A stretch of 8,182 bases of DNA from Candidatus Aerophobota bacterium (GCA_030607715.1 JAUWJM010000068.1:1-8182), one strand, 5' to 3'; shown: positions 1 to 6,578, numbered from the stretch's first letter. The notes: generated by a model from the letters alone, not told the origin. Translations and numbers: made by a program.

Positions 1-336
1 ATATGCGGACGGGAAGTATGTTGTATTTCTTTCCTCAAGAAAAACAATGGGAAAAAGCTCAAAGGGGTTGCGTTAGAATCAGCCAGGATTCAAAATCTTC
101 CCTTAGTTTCTTCTAAAATATCAGGTATATGTGGCCGACTCAGGTGCTGTTTAAACTTTGAATGTCTCATTTACACATCGTTGGCAAAAGATTTTCCTTC
201 TGTAGGTGATATGGTAAACTGGAAAAAAGAGAAAGTGAAGGTGATTGGCTTTAATCTTTTAAAAAGAACAGTGGTAATAGAGACTGAGGAAGGAATAAGA
301 AAGGTGGTCCCCAAAAAAGAGGTAAGTAAGGAATGA
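1..336 (+). CDS. ricT: RicT/YaaT-family PSP1-domain protein, 3' end only
   Basis: Reading frame 1 is open from the window edge to a TGA at 334-336, giving 111 residues of the C-terminal half. It shows two copies of the family's cysteine signature: CGREVCC at residues 2-8 and CGRLRCC at residues 44-50, with KISGIC just before the second. The tail has the usual PSP1 layout, with a P-S-V-G-D turn and then beta strands ending in KVVPKKE. In Bacillus, RicT joins RicA and RicF in a complex with iron-sulfur clusters that affects RNase Y-dependent mRNA maturation and MiaB-dependent tRNA modification; the cysteines seen here are the type that hold the cluster. The N-terminal part lies outside the window. 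The stop overlaps the next start (ATGA), so the two genes are probably co-transcribed and translationally coupled. Family assignment is secure; exact role in this organism is inferred. Confidence 0.88.
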   Translation: MCGREVCCISFLKKNNGKKLKGVALESARIQNLPLVSSKISGICGRLRCCLNFECLIYTSLAKDFPSVGDMVNWKKEKVKVIGFNLLKRTVVIETEEGIRKVVPKKEVSKE

Positions 337-1316
337 GGGCCCTGGTTCTGCTTTCCGGAGGATTGGATAGCCTCCTCGCTACTCGACTTATTCAAAATCA
401 GGGAATTAAGGTAAAAGGGATATGTTTTTCCTCCCCCTTTTTTAGTGCTGAGAAGGCTAAAAAAGCATCTAAACAGTTAAGTATCACCTGTAAAGTGGTA
501 GATATAGGAAAAGAACTTATCCCTTTGATTTCATCTCCCCCTCATGGTTTTGGAAAAGGAGCTAATCCCTGCATTGACTGCCATATCCTTATGGTAAAAA
601 AAGCTGGACCTTTAATGCAATCCGAGAAAGCTTCTTTTTTAGTTACCGGCGAAGTTCTGGGAGAAAGACCTAAATCTCAAAGTAGATGGGCTTTAGCTAT
701 AGTGGCAAAAGAGTCAGGATGGGGTGAGTATTTACTTCGCCCTTTAACTGCTAAAAATCTTTCCCCCACTTTACCTGAACAAAAAGGTTGGATAGACAGA
801 GAAAAGCTATTAGGAATAAAAGGGAGAAGTAGGCAGGTTCAGTTAAAACTGGCCGAAAAATTTGGCTTTAAAGACTTTCCCACTCCTGCTGGGGGATGTC
901 TGCTTACTGACCCCAATTTTTCCCGTCGAGTTAAATACATCTTATCCTATCATAAGTTAACCCCTGGGGAGGTTGAGCTGCTGAAAGTGGGAAGACATTT
1001 CTGTCTAAATCACACTTCAAGAGTAATTATAGGAAGAAATAGAACGGAAAACGAGAAGCTAATTACCCTTGCCTCTCAGGGAGATATATTCTTGCAGGTA
1101 ATGGATTTTCCTGGGCCAATTGCCTTATTAAAAGGATCAATTGAAGAGGAATTTATCCTGAAAGCCGCTTCCTTAACAGCAAGATACAGTGATGCTCCTG
1201 GGGGATTGATTAAAGTTCAGTACTATCAGATCCCTCAAAAAGAGAAAAGATGGGTTCAGGTAAATCCTATGGAAGAGAGTCTGGTAGAAAAGTTAAGGAT
1301 TGAGAGAAAGTTATGA
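333..1316 (+). CDS. PP-loop ATPase, tRNA thiouridylase-like, with C-terminal NFACT-R-like domain
   Basis: 327 residues. The N-terminus has the PP-loop SGGLDS (residues 8-13) that binds ATP in adenylating tRNA-thiolation enzymes such as MnmA and ThiI. NPCIDCH (79-84, C80 and C83) matches the NPCxxCN site of MnmA, and PAGGCLLT (185-192, C189) supplies a second candidate persulfide cysteine. GEVLGERPKSQ (107-117) is another conserved block of this PP-loop group. From about residue 215 to 310 the chain has a small alpha/beta domain (KVGRHF, VIIGRNRTENEKL, FPGPIALLKG) resembling the NFACT-R RNA-binding domain known fused to ThiI-like enzymes. The likely role is ATP-dependent sulfur transfer to tRNA uridine in the cytoplasm, but substrate position is unknown. 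It is often loosely annotated TrmU or ThiI; it lacks the MnmA C-terminal barrel and the THUMP domain. ATG at 333 is supported by AGAGGT at 318-323, nine bases upstream. It overlaps both neighbours by four bases. Confidence 0.85.
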   Translation: MRALVLLSGGLDSLLATRLIQNQGIKVKGICFSSPFFSAEKAKKASKQLSITCKVVDIGKELIPLISSPPHGFGKGANPCIDCHILMVKKAGPLMQSEKASFLVTGEVLGERPKSQSRWALAIVAKESGWGEYLLRPLTAKNLSPTLPEQKGWIDREKLLGIKGRSRQVQLKLAEKFGFKDFPTPAGGCLLTDPNFSRRVKYILSYHKLTPGEVELLKVGRHFCLNHTSRVIIGRNRTENEKLITLASQGDIFLQVMDFPGPIALLKGSIEEEFILKAASLTARYSDAPGGLIKVQYYQIPQKEKRWVQVNPMEESLVEKLRIERKL

Positions 1317-2122
1317 GCCTTTATGTGTTTGATTTAGATGGAGTGATATACAGAGGAAAAACTTTGTTGCCCGGGGTTAAAGAGATTCTCTTAACCTTAG
1401 AACAAAGAGGAGGGGAGATATGTTTCTTGAGTAATAATTCTACTTTATCCAGAAAAGGCTATTTAAAAAAACTTACCCGTATGGGAATAAAAGTTAAAGA
1501 AAACCAGTTTTTCCCCTCTTCTTATTTAACCGCTCTTTACCTTAGCCAGAATAAATGCAAAAAGGTTTTTGTAATAGGGGAGAAAGGCCTCTTTGAAGAA
1601 TTGGAAAAGGTAAAAGTAAATGTATCTTCCACTATTAATGGAGTTGATTATGTAGTAGCAGGGATGGATAGAAATTTTGATTTTCAAAAACTATCCTTAG
1701 CCCATCAGGCTATAGTAAGAGGAGCTAAATTCTTGGCTACTAATACTGATGTAACTTTCCCCTTAGAAAAAGGAACTTCTCCCGGGGCTGGAGCAATAAT
1801 TAAAGCTCTGGAAGCCTGCACTGGAAAGACTCCCTTTGTCTTAGGTAAACCTCAAACTTTCGGATTGGAAAAAATAATGCAAGAAAAGGGATATCCTCCT
1901 AAGCAAGTTATCCTGGTAGGAGATAGATTGGAAACCGATATTGCAGCTGGAAAAAAGGTAGGGGTAACCACAGTCCTGGTTCTCTCCGGAATTAGCACTC
2001 TAAAAGAAGCAGAAAATGCAACTTTTCCCTTAAAACCCCACTATATAATCTCCACTTTGAAGGAATTACTATTTTTAAATTTTAACATTTCAGCTTTTGA
2101 TAATAATGACAGGAAAATATGA
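1313..2122 (+). CDS. HAD-superfamily (HAD-IIA, NagD/4-nitrophenylphosphatase-like) hydrolase
   Basis: 269 residues, normal length for NagD-type HAD-IIA phosphatases. All catalytic motifs are visible: motif I DLDGV (residues 7-11, nucleophile D7 and acid D9), motif II SNNS (40-43), the GKP lysine of motif III (K179), and motif IV GDRLETDI (203-210, with D204 and D209 holding magnesium). The block between about 80 and 178 is the C2-type cap. The GLEKIMQEKGY stretch after GKP is typical. The enzyme should dephosphorylate a small phosphorylated metabolite in the cytoplasm; the substrate (nucleotide, sugar phosphate or phosphoglycolate) cannot be read from sequence. The start overlaps the preceding stop by ATGA with only a weak purine-rich site, so translation is probably coupled. 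The last dozen residues (from NFNIS) run past the usual domain end and may be an extension by loss of an earlier stop. Confidence 0.9.
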   Translation: MSLYVFDLDGVIYRGKTLLPGVKEILLTLEQRGGEICFLSNNSTLSRKGYLKKLTRMGIKVKENQFFPSSYLTALYLSQNKCKKVFVIGEKGLFEELEKVKVNVSSTINGVDYVVAGMDRNFDFQKLSLAHQAIVRGAKFLATNTDVTFPLEKGTSPGAGAIIKALEACTGKTPFVLGKPQTFGLEKIMQEKGYPPKQVILVGDRLETDIAAGKKVGVTTVLVLSGISTLKEAENATFPLKPHYIISTLKELLFLNFNISAFDNNDRKI

Positions 2123-2146
2123 AACCACAGAGAACGCAGAAGGAAA
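2121..2146 (+). repeat. Sequence resembling the dispersed 'ACCACAGAGAACNCAGA' repeat
   Basis: GAAACCACAGAGAACGCAGA at 2121-2140, followed by AGGAAA, closely resembles a short purine-rich sequence (AACCACAGAGAACACAGAGG) recalled from intergenic DNA of many environmental bacteria. It begins within the HAD gene's stop codon and ends next to the pseudopilin start. Only one copy is in this window, so repeat status is inferred from memory of the motif rather than shown here. Confidence 0.45.
2138..2144 (+). promoter_or_regulatory. Ribosome binding site AGAAGGA deciding the pseudopilin start
   Basis: AGAAGGA ends three bases before the ATG at 2148. The spacing is short but usable. It supports 2148 over an in-frame TTG at 2097 or ATG at 2106, because starting at 2148 gives the standard short prepilin leader MRSSG. 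Confidence 0.6.
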
Positions 2147-2147
2147 A

Positions 2148-2771
2148 ATGAGATCCTCGGGATTTACTATAGTGGAACTTCTGATAGTAGTAGCGGTTAT
2201 AACTATTATTTCTACAGTAGCGATCTTTAACTTTCTCACTGCTATCCAGAAAACTAAAAGATCAACAGCAAAATCTTTCATTGGTAAACTGGAACTCGCT
2301 ATTTCAATGTACAGAATAGATACTGGGCTTTATCCTCCTGATAAAGAAAGTTCCGCTTCCTTAAGAAAAGCTTTAGATCCCGATGAAGATGATCCCATCC
2401 GAGATTTACCTGGATGGAATGGTCCTTACCTTGAGTTTAGAGAAAAGGAAGTAAACTCCCTCACAGGAGAGTTAATGGATCCCTGGGCAGGAAGCAAAAA
2501 AGACAAAATTCATGTATGGATATACCGGGCCGATGAAGATGACAGCTCTGTAACCCATCCTCCTTTTCATAATACCGTTAGCTTTGACATCTATTCCAAA
2601 GGATATGATGGAAAAACAGGTACCGATAATAAGGATGCCAATGAATTTGAGGATGGAAACTACTGTCAAAATACAATGGATGATGATAATGATGGAGTTG
2701 TAGACGAGCTAAATCCCAATGAAAAAGGAAACGCTAACGGCTATCTGGAGGATGATATTAATAATTGGTAA
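2148..2771 (+). CDS. GspG-like type II secretion / type IV pilin-like pseudopilin with acidic insert
   Basis: 207 residues from the ATG at 2148. The N-terminus MRSSG|FTIVELL is a class III prepilin signal: glycine at -1, phenylalanine at +1 and glutamate at +5, followed by a hydrophobic helix to about residue 30. A prepilin peptidase should cut after G5 and methylate F6. The rest follows GspG: a helix ending in AISMYRIDTGLYPP, then GPYL (92-95), DPW (111-113), YSKGYDGKTGT (149-159) and the terminal DDINNW. GspG is the major pseudopilin of the type II secretion pseudopilus at the inner membrane. It is longer than the usual 140 or so residues because of loops around 120-145 and an acidic insert at 160-200 that contains DDDNDGVVDELN (178-189). 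It follows the HAD gene by 25 bases and stands alone, with no other secretion gene beside it in the window, so it may serve a pilus or a scattered secretion system. The codon style matches its neighbours. Confidence 0.85.
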   Translation: MRSSGFTIVELLIVVAVITIISTVAIFNFLTAIQKTKRSTAKSFIGKLELAISMYRIDTGLYPPDKESSASLRKALDPDEDDPIRDLPGWNGPYLEFREKEVNSLTGELMDPWAGSKKDKIHVWIYRADEDDSSVTHPPFHNTVSFDIYSKGYDGKTGTDNKDANEFEDGNYCQNTMDDDNDGVVDELNPNEKGNANGYLEDDINNW

Positions 2772-2779
2772 GGAAGGTA

Positions 2780-4642
2780 TCAGTGATTAAATAGCAGTTT
2801 TTTCGTTATCCTTATCATTAAATTTTCTAAACAATTAATATCGTTAATTCTATAAATCTCTGCCCCCCAGTTTTGTATGTCCTGACAGGTAATTTGGGAA
2901 ATCCTGGGTTTAAAATCACCTTCGTTAATCTGGATATGGGAAACCATATTCTCTTCCACAATCCTTTTCATAATAGGAGCTATGGGTTTCATACCCCCTA
3001 TAAGGTCTCTTAATCGATAAGAGGAATATCCCTTGGTTGATTGGTTCCAGTTAAATATCTCCCCATCGGAAAGAGTAATTAAGACAAAAGGCTCTCTTCC
3101 CAAAAGCTCTTTTCTTAAAATCTTTTCTTCAATTAAAGTGGTGTTGAACTCAGGAGAATATGCTAATCTCTTACACTCATCTATCTCCTCATAACTTTTC
3201 CATCCACTTGTCTTAGTCCGACGGGAAAAGGTTATTAAATTGTACTGAATATAGGGGGCAATTCCATGGGATTGCAGCCATTTTAAAACTCCATTAAATC
3301 CCAGAAGAACATGGTGATATTTACTCTTATCACTCCAGGAACAACTATCCTCTCCAAAGAAAAAACGGGATTTCATTAATTTTTTAAATAAAATAGCTCT
3401 GCCTAAGGAAATTTTGCTCTCTACATCATCAGCCATAGAGGCTGAGGTATCAATAATAAAACAGATATCGGGAAAGGCTCCTTTTTGCTCTGCCTTGTAG
3501 GGAACAAAAAGGTCATAGTGGTATCTGGGAACTCTAAAGTTGATGAGATTGAAAAAGGGGCTCTCTGGGTCAATTACAACTCCCTGCAAATCAATCTCTT
3601 GAGGAGAATGCTCTTCTGGATCAAAGGGGTCATAATCAAAGGGAACTACAGGCATTGCTCTTCCTTTCTTCTCTGTATCTACCTGAACAGGAATCTCTGA
3701 GGCAAAAAGCTCATACAGAGTTTTAGTTGTCTCAAAGCTCTCAAGATAAGCTGATTTTTTCTTTGATTCTCTATACATTCCTTTAATTATTTGTTTTCGG
3801 ATGCTCGGGTTAAGGATACTCTTTTCAAATTCATTCTCAGAACTTAAATTCTCCCCGGGAGCTTCCTGAAGCAAGTGAGCCAAACATAGGGTAAATTTGC
3901 CAGCTAAATCTTCCCAGGTTTCTTTATGAGATAAAATATGTACCTTTTCCTCAAGAGTACTTTTTTCAAAACTCAGCAGATTTACTATTTCTTCCACTGC
4001 CCTGTTAATAGATGCCTTGTTGGTAAACAGTTTCTTTAAAAGGGAAAGATCTTCCTCATCTCCCCAGATAAAAAGGTTGATCTTAACAAAAGCCTCGTAA
4101 AAAGGAGAAAATTTAGGAATCCTTAAAATATTTTGTAGCTTTTGCCTTAGGGTGGATCTTTTAATGGGAGGCTTGTAAACCTGATCATAAAAGAAGATGG
4201 GCATTCCCTTAAAATGATAGAAATTTAATTTGCACCAGCTATTGACTATTATATCTTCAAAAGCATGAGTTAAATATTCTACCCAGAATTTTCCTCCTTT
4301 ATCCTTTAACACTGCAGCTACTCTATCCAGGATTTGATAATGAATCTCTATGGTTTGGGGACAAATCTGATGATGAGCTACATTGTTGTAAATTAAATCC
4401 TGACTGATTTCTAAAAGAGGATCTTCATGATAGCCTTTGTTTAAATAACAGGTAAGCTGAGAATCCCTTGTGATATCCCAATCCTCATCAATGCTTATTT
4501 CTATTTGCCCGCTTTGAGGAGAAATTTTTGAGCTTAAATGAGCTAAAGGAGGCTTTACAGGGAAAACTTTAATTGACACATCGGCTAATTCTAAAAGGTT
4601 AGCCAGACCGGTAAGTTCGTATTCTAAGGTTTTGTAATCCAT
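2780..4642 (-). CDS. VWA-domain protein (MIDAS intact), partner of the adjacent MoxR ATPase
   Basis: 620 residues. The C-terminal third (about 390-600) is a von Willebrand A domain. It carries the metal-binding MIDAS DTSAS (D398, S400, S402), a threonine in FNTT (501-502), and LSDGE with D526. Such domains bind a divalent metal and then a protein partner. The N-terminal region holds LIYNNVAHHQICP (83-95) and FEDIIVNSWCKL (128-139). Their layout resembles the putative metallopeptidase region found in front of some VWA domains (HExxHH, later N..ED..), but the first His-Glu pair is replaced by Asn-Asn. The middle (about 160-310) looks helical and of unknown fold. There is no signal peptide or membrane helix, so it is expected in the cytoplasm. 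Its ATG follows the stop of the MoxR gene directly (TAAATG), strongly implying one mRNA and a joint complex. Client and pathway are unknown. It ends eight bases from the convergent pseudopilin stop. Confidence 0.85.
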   Translation of the reverse strand: MDYKTLEYELTGLANLLELADVSIKVFPVKPPLAHLSSKISPQSGQIEISIDEDWDITRDSQLTCYLNKGYHEDPLLEISQDLIYNNVAHHQICPQTIEIHYQILDRVAAVLKDKGGKFWVEYLTHAFEDIIVNSWCKLNFYHFKGMPIFFYDQVYKPPIKRSTLRQKLQNILRIPKFSPFYEAFVKINLFIWGDEEDLSLLKKLFTNKASINRAVEEIVNLLSFEKSTLEEKVHILSHKETWEDLAGKFTLCLAHLLQEAPGENLSSENEFEKSILNPSIRKQIIKGMYRESKKKSAYLESFETTKTLYELFASEIPVQVDTEKKGRAMPVVPFDYDPFDPEEHSPQEIDLQGVVIDPESPFFNLINFRVPRYHYDLFVPYKAEQKGAFPDICFIIDTSASMADDVESKISLGRAILFKKLMKSRFFFGEDSCSWSDKSKYHHVLLGFNGVLKWLQSHGIAPYIQYNLITFSRRTKTSGWKSYEEIDECKRLAYSPEFNTTLIEEKILRKELLGREPFVLITLSDGEIFNWNQSTKGYSSYRLRDLIGGMKPIAPIMKRIVEENMVSHIQINEGDFKPRISQITCQDIQNWGAEIYRINDINCLENLMIRITKKLLFNH

Positions 4643-6451
4643 TTAAAACTTCTTTAATCTGTAAACTGGAACACCAGCAATAGCAGTTACCCTTTTTTTA
4701 AGAGGAATCATTATTTCTTTATCCTCTCCTTTGGTTATCCATATTCCTTTTTCTTCTGTCCCCACTAAGAAATCTCCACTTTCAGTTAGAGCTTGCACAG
4801 GGTGAGAGGTGCAAACTAAGGGAACATCTGGGTTTTCCACATCATAAATTTCGTTTCCCAGGGCAAAAAGTAACTTTCCCCTTATAAAGGCAAGACTGCT
4901 TATTTTTCTCTTCTTAAATTTCTCTTTTGGTAGCTCAAAGATTTTTTTGGGAGAATGTATCTCCTCATACCAGATGTAGATACCATCTTCAGTAGCAAAA
5001 ACTATTCCATATAACCTGCCCATTTTATCTCTTATTTTTCTTCCTATATCTATATCGTACTTAAGGTTAGTTAAACTTTCTCCAAAGAGAGTTTGCCGGG
5101 GATGAAGAAGGCTGGAAATCCAAAAATCCTGAGTGGACAGTATCTTCCCTTCTTTAATATCTTCTAATAACTCTCCTTTTGAGGATCGGGCAATGCGGTT
5201 AATCTCAGATAAAACATCTTCCATCCACTTCCATTCCTCCCCCAGCACCTCTATCTCCTCAAAACCGAGTTTTCCAGAAATGGCATTGGAGAAGGCTTTT
5301 TTAATATAAGAGGCTTTTTCCTCTATACTTAACTTTATTTTTGGGTAAAGAGAATTTAAAGCTAAATAGGGATACCCGTGATGCACTCTACTTACCCAGG
5401 AGGGATCAAGAATTCCTGAATAGGGAGCGGTAAGCCTGAAAGCTTCCAGGATTTCTCTGTATCCGGGTAACTTGCTCTGGGAAGTTCCTGATTTAGCATC
5501 AGAAACAAGAGTTAATCCCAAGGCTAAAGCTTTGTAAGCTTTAAAAGATCTGGTAGTAGTTGGGACAAGGTATCCGCAGTTCTGACCCAAAGCTCCTGAT
5601 GTTCCTTCTGATAAACATGCCTGACACATATTGGGAATATCGTCCCTTACACTGCTCTTTCTCTGGGTGGGAGATCTACTGCAGTAATCCAGACTTTTCT
5701 TTAAATACAGATCAGCAATTAAAGCATCTAAGGATAAACTCATATTCCTTAGTTGCTGCCATATTTGAACAATCTCACTGGTACAGTCAGATGTCTCACT
5801 TACCTCTACCCTGGGATTTATATCCTGCTGCTGAATTGTTATTAAGTCCGTAGTGGCAGGAGGAAAATTATCCACATTTATAATGAGATGAGACCTATCA
5901 AGATAGGCTGGATCAAAGGGGAATATCCCAGAGTAACTTCTCCCCAGGTTTGCCGTAGCTATACCAATATGGTAACCATTTACTCCCAGAAAGATATTTT
6001 CATTTTTTTCCGGAAGGCTGATATAACCATCAAGAATACTTAAAGCTTGATTTTGAGTAATCTGAGGGACTCTGTTTATCTCATCCAGAATACTTAAGGG
6101 ATTTTTGATAGATTTGGCTATCTCTAAAGCTTGATGAGTGTCTCCTTTAGAAGAGGCTAATTTTCCCAGGTTAAGGGCTGTATAGATATCCCTGGTCTTT
6201 AAATCTGGATGAGCTCTTATAAATGTGCCTTTTCCTTCAAAATAAGTGTTGTTAACATCCATTGCCAGTTGAGTTTTTCCTTCCCCCTTCTCTCCCACAA
6301 TTAAGATGTTTAATCCAGAAATCACACCAGCAGTAATAACATCCCATAAGGTTAAAGAAACTCCCCTAATTCGGCAAACTTCAGTGGAGTTTTGATACAC
6401 AGCAGGTTGAGGAAGCTTCCCTATTTTATCTATTAACTCAACATAGTTCAT
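4643..6451 (-). CDS. MoxR-type AAA+ ATPase with Cys4 insert and C-terminal beta-propeller-like tail
   Basis: 602 residues, against about 320-350 for a plain MoxR. The AAA+ core has Walker A GEKGEGKT (53-60), Walker B LSILDEIN (119-126), sensor 1 ATAN (165-168), a candidate arginine finger in LDRS (R186) and a sensor-2 arginine in TTTRS (R301). Four cysteines (C257, C276, C279, C292) form a Cx18CxxCx12C pattern between the core and sensor 2, suggesting bound zinc or an iron-sulfur cluster. From about residue 475 there are roughly three repeats of a beta-rich unit (YGIVFATEDGIYIW, LLFALGNEIYDV, FLVGTEEKGIWIT), like beta-propeller blades. MoxR ATPases usually act as hexameric chaperones that remodel or load factors together with a VWA protein, here encoded directly downstream. 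The start is supported by AAGGAG at 6457-6462, five bases upstream of ATG. The ATPase call is firm; the metal and propeller calls are inference. Confidence 0.87.
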   Translation of the reverse strand: MNYVELIDKIGKLPQPAVYQNSTEVCRIRGVSLTLWDVITAGVISGLNILIVGEKGEGKTQLAMDVNNTYFEGKGTFIRAHPDLKTRDIYTALNLGKLASSKGDTHQALEIAKSIKNPLSILDEINRVPQITQNQALSILDGYISLPEKNENIFLGVNGYHIGIATANLGRSYSGIFPFDPAYLDRSHLIINVDNFPPATTDLITIQQQDINPRVEVSETSDCTSEIVQIWQQLRNMSLSLDALIADLYLKKSLDYCSRSPTQRKSSVRDDIPNMCQACLSEGTSGALGQNCGYLVPTTTRSFKAYKALALGLTLVSDAKSGTSQSKLPGYREILEAFRLTAPYSGILDPSWVSRVHHGYPYLALNSLYPKIKLSIEEKASYIKKAFSNAISGKLGFEEIEVLGEEWKWMEDVLSEINRIARSSKGELLEDIKEGKILSTQDFWISSLLHPRQTLFGESLTNLKYDIDIGRKIRDKMGRLYGIVFATEDGIYIWYEEIHSPKKIFELPKEKFKKRKISSLAFIRGKLLFALGNEIYDVENPDVPLVCTSHPVQALTESGDFLVGTEEKGIWITKGEDKEIMIPLKKRVTAIAGVPVYRLKKF

Positions 6452-6456
6452 TTGAG

Positions 6457-6462
6457 CTCCTT
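6457..6462 (-). promoter_or_regulatory. Strong ribosome binding site AAGGAG of the MoxR gene
   Basis: Read on the minus strand, AAGGAG lies five bases before the ATG at 6451. It is the best Shine-Dalgarno match noticed in the window and fixes the operon's first start codon. Confidence 0.8.
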
Positions 6463-6469
6463 AATTTTT

Positions 6470-6497
6470 ATTTTAGCATAAAAATAAGAGAAAACAA
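6470..6497 (-). promoter_or_regulatory. Weak candidate promoter of the MoxR-VWA operon
   Basis: On the minus strand TTGTTT (6497-6492) is followed after 16 bases by TAAAAT (6475-6470), five of six matches to TATAAT but only three of six at -35. Transcription would begin close to 6463, right at the ribosome site, so the leader would be very short. The surrounding DNA is A+T rich, which makes chance matches common; a start further upstream is possible. Confidence 0.35.
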
Positions 6498-6510
6498 GGA
6501 CTAAGAAAAA

Positions 6511-6538
6511 AAGTTTCTCTAAAATTTTGGGGAAACTT
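6511..6538. promoter_or_regulatory. 28-base near-perfect palindrome between divergent genes
   Basis: AAGTTTCTCTAAAA faces TTTTGGGGAAACTT around a centre at 6524/6525. Twelve of fourteen base pairs match, and the two mismatches are T-G, which could still pair as U-G in a + strand RNA. It lies about 13 bases from each candidate -35 box (minus strand 6492-6497, plus strand 6550-6555), so it could be an operator for a dimeric regulator of both units. Alternatively, on the minus strand the right arm runs into TTTTTTTCTT, as in an intrinsic terminator that would stop antisense read-through from the right. Confidence 0.55.
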
Positions 6539-6549
6539 CTGTTGCCTAT

Positions 6550-6578
6550 TTGACATTTTCAAAAAAAGCTAATATTAT
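6550..6578 (+). promoter_or_regulatory. Sigma-70-type promoter of the nucleoside diphosphate kinase gene
   Basis: TTGACA (6550-6555) is a perfect -35 box, followed after exactly 17 bases by TATTAT (6573-6578), five of six matches to TATAAT. Transcription should start near 6585, giving a leader of about 20 bases. AGGGAAG at 6594-6600, four bases before the ATG at 6605, serves as ribosome site. Confidence 0.8.

Noticed and set aside
328..332. AAGGA as ribosome site for the PP-loop gene
   Set aside because: It touches the ATG with no spacer. AGAGGT at 318-323 has workable spacing, and the ATGA overlap allows coupling.
171..395. Minus-strand open frame across the ricT / PP-loop junction
   Set aside because: Both sense frames there match known families; the antisense product shows no recognisable motif.
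2057..2086. Separate promoter for the pseudopilin (TTGAAG with TTTAAC)
   Set aside because: The -10 match is poor and it lies in AT-rich coding sequence; co-transcription with the HAD gene is simpler.
2097..2147. Longer pseudopilin start at TTG 2097 or ATG 2106
   Set aside because: It would put 19-22 residues before the cleavage-site phenylalanine, including repeat-encoded sequence, and would overlap the HAD gene. The ATG at 2148 gives a standard short leader with a ribosome site.
2090..2281. Minus-strand small protein containing FSVVSYF
   Set aside because: This is the typical chance translation of the ACCACAGAGAAC-type repeat on the other strand, running antisense to the pilin leader.
2772..2779. 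Terminator between the convergent pseudopilin and VWA genes
   Set aside because: The gap is only eight bases and no stem followed by a T-run was found around it.
5560..5853. Plus-strand open frame inside the MoxR gene
   Set aside because: It is antisense to a strongly supported coding region, has no family features, and has no ribosome site of note.
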